Shown one piece after another: positions 55,623-64,000 of a DNA stretch of 64,000 bases; positions within the stretch are counted from its first letter, which is position 1, and the number at the start of each line of letters is the position of its first letter. The notes under the pieces are model-generated. The model was not told the DNA's origin. It did not search any database and saw nothing but the letters and a program-made list of their open reading frames with translations. This DNA comes from Sulfuriferula sp. (lineage in GTDB: Bacteria > Pseudomonadota > Gammaproteobacteria > Burkholderiales > Sulfuriferulaceae). The translations under genes were made by a program, and so were the position numbers. The DNA lies in assembly GCA_031291235.1 (NCBI GenBank), contig JARLJL010000013.1, forward strand, positions 355,408-419,407, written 5' to 3'.

Positions 55623-56440
55623 TGGTCTTCACCCGAACGCGCCCAGAACAAACGATCCGGGATATATTGCCCCATACCTGGTCTGAATCCGGCACGCAAA
55701 CTTTCATACGTAAACTCCTGCGCCTCTCGCACAGCCTCAGGCAAACTCATGTTGTGGGCCAAGGTAGCTGCAATTGCCGATGCCAGCGTACAGCCGGAAC
55801 CATGATAACTGCCCGGCAAACGTGTCCAGGCATCCGAGCGCAGCACGCCCGTACCGTCATATAATGTATTGATGACTTGCACCGTGTTTTCATGCGTCCC
55901 TGTTACCAGTACATATTCGCATCCTGTCTCCAGAATATGCCGCGCGCATTCCTCCAGGCTGGCATCTTCTGCAGCTGACATTTCGTCCTGCACCAGACTG
56001 CGAAGCTCTACGCTGTTGGGCGTGAGGATAGTCGTTTGCGGTATCAGCATATCGATCAAGGCGGCCCGCATATCATCGGTAGACAATTCATCGCCCCGTC
56101 CCGAAGCCAGAACAGGATCCAGCACCAGCGGCACATCGGGATAATCCGCCACAATGGCAGCAATCGCAGCGATCGCTTCTATACTGCCCAGCATGCCTAT
56201 TTTGAAAGCGGCTACCGGCATATCCTCCAGCACGCAACGGGCCTGATCAGCGATCCATTCTGCATCCAGCGGCAGATAATCTTCCACGCCGACAGTGTCC
56301 TGAACTGTAATCGCGGTTATCACGGATAAGGCATGACACCCCATACTGGTCAGCGTCAATATGTCCGCCTGAATTCCAGCACCGCCTGTAGGATCGGTTG
56401 CCGCAAAAGTCAGCACGACTGGAGGTTGATCATTTGTCAT
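55619..56440 (-). CDS. thiD: Hydroxymethylpyrimidine/phosphomethylpyrimidine kinase
   Basis: 273 residues from the ATG at 56440 (an in-frame ATG at 56458 is also possible; neither has a strong Shine-Dalgarno). It is a ribokinase-like enzyme with LTFAATDPTGGAGIQADILT at the N-terminus, VLDPVLASGRGDEL and the anion-hole/catalytic SYHGSGCTLASAIAA. It phosphorylates HMP and HMP-P for thiamine synthesis, feeding thiE immediately downstream. It diverges from rubredoxin. Confidence 0.96.
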   Translation of the reverse strand: MTNDQPPVVLTFAATDPTGGAGIQADILTLTSMGCHALSVITAITVQDTVGVEDYLPLDAEWIADQARCVLEDMPVAAFKIGMLGSIEAIAAIAAIVADYPDVPLVLDPVLASGRGDELSTDDMRAALIDMLIPQTTILTPNSVELRSLVQDEMSAAEDASLEECARHILETGCEYVLVTGTHENTVQVINTLYDGTGVLRSDAWTRLPGSYHGSGCTLASAIAATLAHNMSLPEAVREAQEFTYESLRAGFRPGMGQYIPDRLFWARSGEDQ

Positions 56441-56511
56441 TTTAAAAAACCGCGCCATAAAAGCGTATAACTGGATTAGAATAAGTATTTTAACTGAAAA
56501 GCGAAGAAATA

Positions 56512-56688
56512 ATGGAATCAGCCTACAATTGCTATATGTGCGTGGTCTGCGGTTATATTTACGATGAAGCCAAAGGCAGTCCCGATGACGGCATTGCCCC
56601 CGGCACTCGTTGGGAAGATGTGCCTATCAACTGGACTTGCCCCGAATGCGGCGCGCGTAAAGACGATTTCGAAATGGTTGCGATTTAA
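56512..56688 (+). CDS. Rubredoxin
   Basis: A 58-residue frame from the ATG at 56512 to the TAA at 56688, below common ORF-length cut-offs. Four iron-binding cysteines lie in [14 protein letters not shown] (Cys10, Cys13) and [14 protein letters not shown] (Cys43, Cys46), with the aromatic core residues Tyr15, Trp34 and Trp41. It carries one electron to oxidoreductases. Synteny with the pilG-pilL operon and thiD-thiE-hemL is common in betaproteobacteria. Confidence 0.95.
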   Translation: MESAYNCYMCVVCGYIYDEAKGSPDDGIAPGTRWEDVPINWTCPECGARKDDFEMVAI

Positions 56689-56739
56689 CACCTACAATCC
56701 GGGAAACCCTGTAAACCTTAGTAAAATCCCAACAAATAC

Positions 56740-56768
56740 TTGCCAGCAAGACAAAATAAGATTAAAAA
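56740..56768 (+). promoter_or_regulatory. Candidate promoter for pilG-pilL
   Basis: TTGCCA (56740-56745), 17 bases, TAAAAA (56763-56768), predicted start near 56775, in the 198-base gap between rubredoxin and pilG. The -35 is a five-of-six match. The rest of the gap is AT-rich with no other recognisable feature; the leader would be about 110 bases. Confidence 0.35.
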
Positions 56769-56886
56769 TGCAAATATGATTAATTAGCCTAGTGAAACTT
56801 GAGATACATCATGAATACCGGGTCTAGCCCTAAATTAATTTACCCATATTAATTACAACAAACTTGAAATCATCACTGGGGGCGGC

Positions 56887-57294
56887 GTGACCGACACTAA
56901 AAATCTGAATGGCGTAAAAGTTATGGTGATCGATGACAGCAACACCATACGCAGAAGCGCTGAAATATTTTTGAAACAGGCCGGATGCGAAATCATACTT
57001 GCCGAAGACGGTTTCGACGCCCTGGCAAAAATCACGGACCGGCAACCCGATGTTATTTTTGTAGACGTCATGATGCCGCGACTTGATGGCTACCAGACTT
57101 GTGCACTCATTAAGAAAAACAGCCGTTTCAAGACCACGCCGGTTATCATGCTTTCCAGCAAGGATGGTCTTTTCGACAAGGCGCGCGGTCGTATCGTAGG
57201 CTCCAATGAATACCTTACCAAACCGTTCACCAAAGACACTTTATTAACAGCAGTTCAGCGTTACGCACCGACCGCTAACGAAACGAATCTTTAA
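56887..57294 (+). CDS. pilG: Type IV pilus chemosensory response regulator PilG
   Basis: 135 residues, GTG start at 56887 with GGGGCGGC just upstream. A single receiver (CheY-like) domain has acidic residues in VMVIDDSN, phosphoacceptor Asp60 in VIFVDVMMPRLDG, a Ser/Thr switch in IMLSSKDG and Lys in EYLTKPFTKD. In Pseudomonas PilG is phosphorylated by ChpA and promotes pilus extension and cAMP synthesis. It is the first gene of pilG-H-I-J-L. Confidence 0.95.
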   Translation: MTDTKNLNGVKVMVIDDSNTIRRSAEIFLKQAGCEIILAEDGFDALAKITDRQPDVIFVDVMMPRLDGYQTCALIKKNSRFKTTPVIMLSSKDGLFDKARGRIVGSNEYLTKPFTKDTLLTAVQRYAPTANETNL

Positions 57295-57307
57295 TCCGGG
57301 GTAAACC

Positions 57308-57670
57308 ATGGCAGTGCATAAAATCCTTATCGTCGATGATTCTCCCACTGAACGTTTTTTTCTTGCTGATTTGTTGAGCAAACATGGCTACCAGATCAAT
57401 CTCGCAGAGAACGGTACTGAAGCACTGGAAAAAGCGAAACAAATCATGCCGGATCTGATACTCATGGACGTGGTTATGCCCGGATTGAATGGATTTCAAG
57501 CAACCCGCGCCTTATCAAAAGACGACGAACTGAAACATATTCCTGTCATACTTTGCACAACCAAAGATCAGGAAACCGACAAAATATGGGGGTTACGTCA
57601 AGGCGCGATCGAGTACATCGTCAAACCTGTAAACGGCGACGCGTTGCTGCAAAAAATCCGCTCACTTTAA
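57308..57670 (+). CDS. pilH: Type IV pilus chemosensory response regulator PilH
   Basis: 120 residues, 13 bases after pilG. It is a receiver domain only: ILIVDDSPTER, phosphoacceptor Asp54 in LILMDVVMPGLNG, and the switch/Lys segment CTTKDQETDKIW...YIVKPVNG. PilH is thought to drain phosphate from the kinase or drive retraction, opposing PilG. The conserved CTTKDQETD loop matches PilH rather than PilG. Confidence 0.95.
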   Translation: MAVHKILIVDDSPTERFFLADLLSKHGYQINLAENGTEALEKAKQIMPDLILMDVVMPGLNGFQATRALSKDDELKHIPVILCTTKDQETDKIWGLRQGAIEYIVKPVNGDALLQKIRSL

Positions 57671-57694
57671 GCCTTATATTCACTATAAACGACC

Positions 57695-58204
57695 ATGTCA
57701 AAACGCGTCAGTCTTAAACAATTCCAGCAGGATCTGAGCGATCGATTACAAATAGCAACGACCCAGTCAACAGCCAACAGCCGGCTGGCGATTCGGGTCG
57801 GTACGCAAAATTGGCTGGTAGACTTGGCGGATATCAGTGAAGTAATCTCTCCATCCCCTTTTGCCGAGGTGCCGCTCACCCAAGTCTGGTTTTCCGGAGT
57901 AACAAATATACGCGGCAAACTTTTCAGCGTAATCGACCTGCCCGGCTTTGCCGGACTCGGCACCATCCAGCGCACCCCAGACAACAGACTGATGATCGTT
58001 CATCCGCGTTTTGCCACTAATGCTGCGCTGCTCGTTGACCAGGCACTTGGCTTGCGCAATATCGACAAAATGCAATTGGAAACAGACAACGATCATGCTA
58101 CCTGGTGTACCAGCATCCATAGAGATGAAGACGGACATATTTGGCACAATCTGAATATGACAGCGCTGGTAACCAACCCAGAATTCCTTGCCGTCGGCAT
58201 TTAA
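57695..58204 (+). CDS. pilI: CheW-like coupling protein PilI
   Basis: 169 residues. CheW SH3-like domain with [17 protein letters not shown], the [15 protein letters not shown] core, and [13 protein letters not shown]. It links the pilus receptor PilJ to the kinase PilL/ChpA. It lies 24 bases after pilH, and its end overlaps only the unused upstream part of the pilJ frame. Confidence 0.94.
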   Translation: MSKRVSLKQFQQDLSDRLQIATTQSTANSRLAIRVGTQNWLVDLADISEVISPSPFAEVPLTQVWFSGVTNIRGKLFSVIDLPGFAGLGTIQRTPDNRLMIVHPRFATNAALLVDQALGLRNIDKMQLETDNDHATWCTSIHRDEDGHIWHNLNMTALVTNPEFLAVGI

Positions 58205-58241
58205 CCTAAACTTAATAAATATTCTGAAGCGGAGACACAAT

Positions 58242-60374
58242 ATGGCTTTCAACCTCCTTAGCTTGATTAATCCGAAACACCAACCCAAAAAAACCGGCAG
58301 AGGAATATCAAGTCAGGAAAACACTACGCTGATTATGAACAGCATGAAAAAGCTGTCTAATAGCGTAGCGGCTGAAACACCATTAATCGGCCATCTGCCA
58401 ATTGAAAAACAATACATACTCACCATGGTATCGGGCTTAGGTTTCCTGGTATTGGCAGGGATATTGCTAGTCTATAACGGCACACAAGTCGGCAACAAAA
58501 CCGAATACATTACCAAAGCGACGGAAATGCAAATGCTTTCGCAGCGTATTGCTAAAGGCGCCCAACAAGCTGTTGCCGGCAACAAGGAAGCTTTCCCGCA
58601 GCTCAAGAGCAGTGAAAAACAGTTTATCGACGACTTTACCGCCATCACAAACGGCAGCCTGAGTTTGCCGGCTTCCCCCAAGTCCGTTCAACCTCTGCTT
58701 GCTGATTTGAAAAAGGACTGGTCACCGGTTGAGAAGCAAATCAACCAGATTCTGGCCCAGGAAAAACCCTTGGTCGAATTACACAGCGGCGTTGATAACA
58801 TCAACAAAAGCACCAACGATTTATTGGAAATTTCTGAACAACTGGTCGGGCGCATGGCGGATGCCAACCTCGGCCAGCGGGAAACAACTCTGGCCAGCCA
58901 GATGGTCATGCTAACCCAACGCATGGCAAAAAATGCCAATGCGCTTACTGCATCCGACGCCATCGATCAGGATGTGGCTTTTCAACTGGGTAAAGACACA
59001 ACCACATTCCAGGAAAGCTTGCGCAGCTTGCGCGACGGTAGCGACCGTATGCACATTGCCGCATTAACCGACACCGATGCCCGCAACAAACTGTCCGAGC
59101 TGAATGCCGCATTCAAACCTTTCGAAGCTTCCGTTACCAGCATTCTGAGCAACATGCAGCCACTGGTCGAAACAAAGCAAGCCAGTCTGGCCATTTTCAA
59201 ATCCAGTGACGAAATTCTGAAAGACGCCCAAATCACTGCCAAAGCCTATGAAAGTCTGGGATCGATCGGCAACATGATTGCAGTCATATCAGGCCTGCTG
59301 GCATTGGCGAGTCTGGTGCTGTTCGGGTTCGTTAACGTTAACGAATCCAAGCGTCGCGTGCAACTCAGTGAAGCGGAAAACAAACGTAACCAGGAAGCTA
59401 TTTTGCGTCTGCTGAACGAGCTGGGCGACCTTGCCGACGGCGACCTGACTACCAACGCGACCGTGACCGAAGACATTACCGGCGCTATTGCGGACTCGAT
59501 CAACTTTACGATTGACGAATTGCGGGGCCTGGTATCGGGGATTAACCGCGCAACGGAAAAAGTAACCAATACCACACTGCAAGCGCAAGCAATCTCTGAA
59601 GAACTGCTAGCAGCAGCGCAACGCCAATCTCAGGAAATCGAGGAAACCTCTGCCGCTATTCTGGGCATTTCCCAATCGATTAACGAAGTGTCGGCCAGCG
59701 CAACCCAATCCGCGCAAGTTGCTACGCAATCTCTGGAAGCTGCGGAAAAAGGTACCAAAGCTGTGGAAAACTCCATCAGCGGCATGAACAGTATTCGTGA
59801 AAACATTCAGGAAACTTCAAAACGCATTAAACGACTGGGTGAATCTTCACAGGAAATTGGTGAAATCGTGGAACTGATTTCAGACATTACCGAGCAAACC
59901 AACGTGCTGGCACTTAACGCCGCCATTCAGGCGGCGGCCGCAGGTGAAGCAGGACGCGGATTCTCGGTAGTTGCGGAAGAAGTGCAACGCCTGGCCGAAC
60001 GCTCCGGCCAGGCAACCAAGCAAATTGCGGCCATTGTTAAAACTATTCAAACAGACACTCAGGATGCTGTGTCCGCTATGGAAACCAGTACCCAGGGGGT
60101 AGTAGAGGGCGCCAAACTTTCTGATGCTGCAGGTCAGGCACTGAGCGAAATCGGTCAAGTGTCTCGCAACCTCGCCGGACTGATTGAAAACATCTCATCT
60201 CAAACCGAGAATCAGGCTGTCGCAGCCGGTAAAGTTGCCCAGGCTATGCAGGACATACAACAAATTACCGAACAAACAACAGCCGGTACACAACAAACGG
60301 CATCCTCAATTGGTGAATTGACAGCACTCGCAGCTGATTTGAAGAAATCGATTTCCGGTTTCAAACTGGCATAA
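58242..60374 (+). CDS. pilJ: Methyl-accepting chemotaxis protein PilJ
   Basis: 710 residues from the ATG at 58242, preceded by GCGGAG; the upstream frame to 58188 is inside pilI. Two membrane helices (about 70-90 and 350-370) bound a periplasmic PilJ_C type-IV-pili sensing domain, with two PilJ modules of Q/R-T-Q-R-M-A-K-N form ([25 protein letters not shown]). HAMP follows, then the cytoplasmic hairpin with the [20 protein letters not shown] tip. It senses surface contact through the pilus. Confidence 0.95.
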   Translation: MAFNLLSLINPKHQPKKTGRGISSQENTTLIMNSMKKLSNSVAAETPLIGHLPIEKQYILTMVSGLGFLVLAGILLVYNGTQVGNKTEYITKATEMQMLSQRIAKGAQQAVAGNKEAFPQLKSSEKQFIDDFTAITNGSLSLPASPKSVQPLLADLKKDWSPVEKQINQILAQEKPLVELHSGVDNINKSTNDLLEISEQLVGRMADANLGQRETTLASQMVMLTQRMAKNANALTASDAIDQDVAFQLGKDTTTFQESLRSLRDGSDRMHIAALTDTDARNKLSELNAAFKPFEASVTSILSNMQPLVETKQASLAIFKSSDEILKDAQITAKAYESLGSIGNMIAVISGLLALASLVLFGFVNVNESKRRVQLSEAENKRNQEAILRLLNELGDLADGDLTTNATVTEDITGAIADSINFTIDELRGLVSGINRATEKVTNTTLQAQAISEELLAAAQRQSQEIEETSAAILGISQSINEVSASATQSAQVATQSLEAAEKGTKAVENSISGMNSIRENIQETSKRIKRLGESSQEIGEIVELISDITEQTNVLALNAAIQAAAAGEAGRGFSVVAEEVQRLAERSGQATKQIAAIVKTIQTDTQDAVSAMETSTQGVVEGAKLSDAAGQALSEIGQVSRNLAGLIENISSQTENQAVAAGKVAQAMQDIQQITEQTTAGTQQTASSIGELTALAADLKKSISGFKLA

Positions 60375-60473
60375 CGTTGTCTATAAAGGATGATTATACG
60401 ATGACTATAATCATCCGCACGTTGGCAAATATAATCGCTTAAAGAGTAATCTGCGAACTAAACAGGATAAACC

Positions 60474-63400
60474 ATGAGCTTGACGCCAGAATACGATATC
60501 GGTCCCCTCAGTTGGGTCAAAGATGAAATAGATCGCGCCTTGCGGCAAGTCAACGACGTACTGGCACATTACAATCTGACGGAAGACGACCCTGCCAAAC
60601 TGCGCCTGGCGCGTACGCATTTGCATCAGGTCACGGGCGCCATTGAAATGGTGGGCCTGCAAGGCGTCACTTTGGTAAGTCAGGAAATCGAAAAACTGGC
60701 TGAATCGCTTGAATTAGGACGTCTGCCGATCAACCAGACAGAATTGGATATCATCAGCAACGCTTGTAATGAACTCGAACACTATCTGGACGAACTGCTC
60801 AATGGCAAACCCAATCTTGAGTTGCAACTATTCCCGACCTATCAGCAATTAAGGTCGGCACAAGGACACACCCAAACCATTGCCAGTGATCTGTTCTTCC
60901 CCGATATGGGACACCGGGCTCCGCAGGCTGCAGTTGCCAGCACCCTGACGCCGGAAGAACTGACACAACTGATTAAAAAATCGCGTGCTGCGTTTCAACG
61001 CGGTTTGCTGAGTTTCCTGCGTCAGCAAAATCCAGAACAGGGCCTCGCCGCCATGCATGCGGCCGTGCAAGCCATAGAAATCGGCATGACCGTGCCGGCC
61101 AGCCGGACTTTCTGGTGGGGTGCCAGCGCATTTGTCGACTGTTTGATTAACCATTCCATCGAACCGACTTTTGCAGTCAAACAATTATGCGGCCGCATAG
61201 ACTTGCAAATGCGCCGTCATATCGAAGGCTCGCATAAAATCGCAGAACGCCTGCTCCGGGACTTACTGTATTTTATCGCCCAGAGCCGAGATATCAACGA
61301 GCATGTTGCCGAAGTCAAAAACACCTTCAATTTATCTCAGCTCATTCCGCAACAGACAAATCAGATATCTGAAATCAGCACATTGCGCCCTTTGCTTAAA
61401 CAGCTATTGGCTACTGTAAGCAACGCAAAGGAAGCGTGGATAAAATTTGTTTCAGGCAATCAGGACAGCCTGACTCAGTTCCAGGTGCACTCGAACGAAT
61501 TGAAGAGTTTAACGCATACACTAAACAATTCGCCGATTGCGCAACTGGCCAGTGAAATCGATAATATTGCGCACGACTACATGCAACTGCCGAATCAGCG
61601 CTACGAAGCCATCAATCTGGAAATAGCCACCACTCTATTGCTGATCCAGAACAATCTCGAACATTACGAAAACATTAGCGGCGAATTGGTGCATCAGGCT
61701 GAAATACAGGATCGGCGTTTACGCGCAGCGGCATACGCCGAAACCGACATAGGTGACATTGCCGACGTGCCTTTGCTCGACGACTTCTCCAGGCAGGCGC
61801 AGGAAAAACTGCTCATGGCGCAAGTCGCCCAGGAGATCCAGTTCAACATTCAAAAGATTGAAGAATCACTGGACAGTTTCTTCCGCGACAATTTCCATGA
61901 TCGGCAACTGATTGCCGAATTGGATCGCCCTGTCACGGAAATACATGGGGCGCTCAGCATCATGCAGCTTGACGCAGCCAACCAGATACTGGAACGCACG
62001 CAGGAAATGATACGTCAGCTGCGCAATCCGGCGATCACAATCGACGAATCGCAATTCCCCATTATTGCCGATGCCATCAGCAGCATCAGTTTATATGTCG
62101 ATGCGCAACGTTATCAACGTCAGGATGCCGAAAAAATATTGCAACCCATCCTTAAACAATTCGGATTGATTGCACAAGATACGGATGATTCCGCGCTGAA
62201 CAACGAGCGGGTTGAAGATGAACTGGACTCGCTCAAACTGGAATTACATAATCAACTCGACGCCTGGCAGCAGCACCCGGAAGAGGGGGATGCAAAAAAA
62301 AAGCTCGTTGAAACGCTACGAGAAATAAATCAGGACGCAGAGCTGGTAGGTGATCAGGCGCTAAAACTGCAAACCGCTGAAGCTTTGCATCAAATCGATG
62401 CAGGGCAAAGCCAGGAAGCATTAAATGAACTGGCTCATCAGCTGGCAGTCGCGTCGCCAACGACTGATACAACGCCGACAGCAGATATCCCGGCACATGA
62501 AATTGACGCCGAACTTCTGGAAGTGTTTCTGGAAGAAGCTACCGAAGTCTTGGCGACCATACATGACGAATTGCAGGCCATCGCCCTGCAGCCGCACAAT
62601 ATTGAAGCGCTAAGAACTACACGACGGGGCTTCCATACCCTGAAGGGTAGCGGCCGCATGGTTGAATTGCATGATCTCGGCGAAACGGCCTGGTCGGTTG
62701 AACAACTGCTGAACCAGTGGCTGCAGGACGAAAAAAATGCAACACCCGAACTGATCTCGTTTCTGAATCAGGCACATAAACTATTCGCTGCCTGGATAGA
62801 CGCACTCCAAAACGACAACCGCATTGATATCGATTACATGGCGTTGGCTCAACAAGCTGACCGGTTACGTACAGAACAGAATGTCGAACCAGCTGAATAT
62901 GCCGCCGTTAGCGTCAGCAGCGAAACCTGCGCAGCAACTGACATTACCGAAACCGGCTTGCCGATTGCAGATACTGCTATTTCGTCAACGCAAGTCGAAG
63001 AGATGACAAGCCCAAATGAGTCTGCTACGGAAACTGCCGCTGAGACGAATCGCGCAACCGATACTGAAGCGATACCGGCATCCGAACCCGATTTTGAGAT
63101 TGCCGCAGCTACTCCGATTGAAGACGCATCAGCCGATCAAAATAACGAAGCTGCCGAGATTGAAATAGTTGCAGCCGTACAGCACGATGTGACATTTCCT
63201 GAACCTGCTATACAGGACTACACGGAAACGCATCAACCCGCCGCATCCGAAACAAACAACAACGACGTCGATAACGTCGACAATCGGCGCGAAGACATGG
63301 CAGGCAACTTGCCGGAACTGACAAACGAACAAACAACCGAAGCAACGATGGCGCCGGCCAGTTCACCGGCAAACGACACAGCAGATGATCGCATCGCCAT

Positions 63401-64000
63401 CGGTACCAACCTGATTTCGCCCATGCTGCTGGATATTTTCCTGCGGGAAGCAGACCAGCACTATCATACCTTGCGCGACGAATTTACTCGCTTGCAAAAT
63501 CAGCCCCAGGAAGCCGTAAGTTACGAATTCATGCGCGCAGCCCACACCCTTGCAGGTATCTCCGGGCTGACCGGATTCCATGCAATCGCAGAACTTGCCC
63601 ACTCACTGGAAGGCTGGTTAAATCGCCTGCACGCGATTGCGGCACCGCTTCCCCACCATGACAGTGTCACCGATCTGGCCATATCACATATATCCAGCAT
63701 GTTGCGCAGTATACGCAAACAGGAACTGCCTCAAGCCGCACCTGAGCTGGTCAGTTTACTCGATCGGGCCCAAGCACAAATCCCGCATAAAATACTCAAT
63801 AATGCACCGCCGGCTGACGAAAACATCGCAACCGGCGAGGACCGCATAGCAAGTGATGAAACAGCTGCTGTGGAAGCTGTGGAAGCTGTGGAAGCTGTGG
63901 AAGCTGTGGAAGCTGTGGAAGCTGTGGAAGCTGTGGAAGCTGTGGAAGCTGTGGAAGCTGTGGAAGCTGTGGAAGCTGTGGAAGCTGTGGAAGCTGTGGA
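60474..64000 (+). CDS. pilL: Chemosensory histidine kinase PilL/ChpA, N-terminal part (runs off window)
   Basis: 1175 residues are visible with no stop. The first 1-130 residues look like the degenerate first Hpt domain of ChpA ([17 protein letters not shown]). Residues about 130-640 are all-helical modules. A true Hpt domain has His721 in [20 protein letters not shown]. An acidic linker (about 810-960) follows, then another Hpt-like domain with His1024 in [15 protein letters not shown], in which the usual Lys is Ala. From residue 1132 there is a tandem Ala-Val-Glu repeat to the edge. The CheA-like kinase and receiver domains must lie beyond. GGAT precedes the ATG. It is the last visible gene of the pil-chp operon. 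Confidence 0.93.
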   Translation, partial: MSLTPEYDIGPLSWVKDEIDRALRQVNDVLAHYNLTEDDPAKLRLARTHLHQVTGAIEMVGLQGVTLVSQEIEKLAESLELGRLPINQTELDIISNACNELEHYLDELLNGKPNLELQLFPTYQQLRSAQGHTQTIASDLFFPDMGHRAPQAAVASTLTPEELTQLIKKSRAAFQRGLLSFLRQQNPEQGLAAMHAAVQAIEIGMTVPASRTFWWGASAFVDCLINHSIEPTFAVKQLCGRIDLQMRRHIEGSHKIAERLLRDLLYFIAQSRDINEHVAEVKNTFNLSQLIPQQTNQISEISTLRPLLKQLLATVSNAKEAWIKFVSGNQDSLTQFQVHSNELKSLTHTLNNSPIAQLASEIDNIAHDYMQLPNQRYEAINLEIATTLLLIQNNLEHYENISGELVHQAEIQDRRLRAAAYAETDIGDIADVPLLDDFSRQAQEKLLMAQVAQEIQFNIQKIEESLDSFFRDNFHDRQLIAELDRPVTEIHGALSIMQLDAANQILERTQEMIRQLRNPAITIDESQFPIIADAISSISLYVDAQRYQRQDAEKILQPILKQFGLIAQDTDDSALNNERVEDELDSLKLELHNQLDAWQQHPEEGDAKKKLVETLREINQDAELVGDQALKLQTAEALHQIDAGQSQEALNELAHQLAVASPTTDTTPTADIPAHEIDAELLEVFLEEATEVLATIHDELQAIALQPHNIEALRTTRRGFHTLKGSGRMVELHDLGETAWSVEQLLNQWLQDEKNATPELISFLNQAHKLFAAWIDALQNDNRIDIDYMALAQQADRLRTEQNVEPAEYAAVSVSSETCAATDITETGLPIADTAISSTQVEEMTSPNESATETAAETNRATDTEAIPASEPDFEIAAATPIEDASADQNNEAAEIEIVAAVQHDVTFPEPAIQDYTETHQPAASETNNNDVDNVDNRREDMAGNLPELTNEQTTEATMAPASSPANDTADDRIAIGTNLISPMLLDIFLREADQHYHTLRDEFTRLQNQPQEAVSYEFMRAAHTLAGISGLTGFHAIAELAHSLEGWLNRLHAIAAPLPHHDSVTDLAISHISSMLRSIRKQELPQAAPELVSLLDRAQAQIPHKILNNAPPADENIATGEDRIASDETAAVEAVEAVEAVEAVEAVEAVEAVEAVEAVEAVEAVEAVEAVEAV
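63867..64000 (+). repeat. 9-base in-frame tandem repeat (Ala-Val-Glu) in pilL
   Basis: The unit GCTGTGGAA starts at 63867 and is repeated without a single mismatch for 14 full copies plus eight bases to the window edge. It is in frame with pilL from codon 1132, so it adds Ala-Val-Glu triplets to an interdomain linker. Perfect identity implies recent expansion and likely copy-number variation by slippage; because the unit is three codons, changes keep the frame. Confidence 0.97.

Noticed and set aside
56441..56511. Search for a TPP riboswitch ahead of thiD-thiE
   Set aside because: The gap to rubredoxin is about 70 bases and lacks the conserved CUGAGA and ACCUG-type elements.
63867..64000. 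Possible CRISPR array at the end of the window
   Set aside because: The unit is 9 bases with no spacers and is in frame with pilL. It is a coding tandem repeat.

Overview
The window is one contiguous, gene-dense chromosomal segment with no sign of a plasmid, prophage or transposon. Its content points to a betaproteobacterium, most likely in or near the Nitrosomonadales (Gallionellaceae, Sulfuricellaceae or Methylophilaceae type). The grounds are a Chp/Pil chemosensory operon beside rubredoxin and hemL-thiE-thiD, System II cytochrome c maturation (ResB/CcsA) next to a dihaem cytochrome c4, a stand-alone RlmL-type methyltransferase, and a DUF3683 FAD/Fe-S oxidoreductase. The family-level placement is inference. 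Base composition is moderate and fairly even; no block looks recently acquired.

Layout. 1-2250: rimP-nusA-infB translation/transcription operon (minus, infB cut by the edge). 2266-2737: tRNA operon Gly-Cys-Leu with a clear promoter and a terminator. 2753-7825: methyltransferase, folB, TauE-type exporter, xerD, ogt and an unrecognised secreted repeat protein. 7871-12728: overlapping operon proA-nadD-rsfS-rlmH-maf-rng. 12757-18597 (minus): yggS-proC-yggT, then a dynamin-like GTPase translationally coupled to a FimV-like membrane protein. 18631-20805: pilT-pilU. 20828-25501: rlmL, hemJ, two TlpA-type thioredoxins, DinB, DUF4197 and a DJ-1/Hsp31-like protein.

25511-37326 is the most distinctive region. 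A near-consensus NtrC dyad and a near-consensus sigma-54 promoter, spaced as in classical glnA promoters, precede circularly permuted ATP-grasp, alpha-E, Anbu (proteasome-like) and transglutaminase/DUF2126 genes. An HPPD-like VOC protein with a complete His-His-Glu triad follows 10 bases later, then a 1276-residue FAD/Fe-S/CCG oxidoreductase. This suggests a peptide-forming and peptide-degrading system under nitrogen-starvation control.

37353-47280: a fused ATP sulfurylase/APS kinase homologue whose catalytic motifs are eroded in both halves, aroK, the pilMNOPQ operon, and divergent mrcA (PBP1A). 47285-56688: a nucleotidyltransferase-like gene, hemB, a previously unannotated candidate small RNA with C-rich (anti-Shine-Dalgarno) loops, engB, cytochrome c4, resB-ccsA, hemL-thiE-thiD and rubredoxin. 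56887-64000: pilG-pilH-pilI-pilJ-pilL; pilL runs off the window inside a 9-base tandem repeat encoding Ala-Val-Glu.

Type IV pili are the recurrent theme (retraction motors, alignment complex, secretin, chemosensory control, and a FimV-like protein). Haem and cytochrome c supply (hemJ, hemB, hemL, resB, ccsA, cytochrome c4) is a second theme. There is no stretch over 300 bases without a gene or RNA feature.
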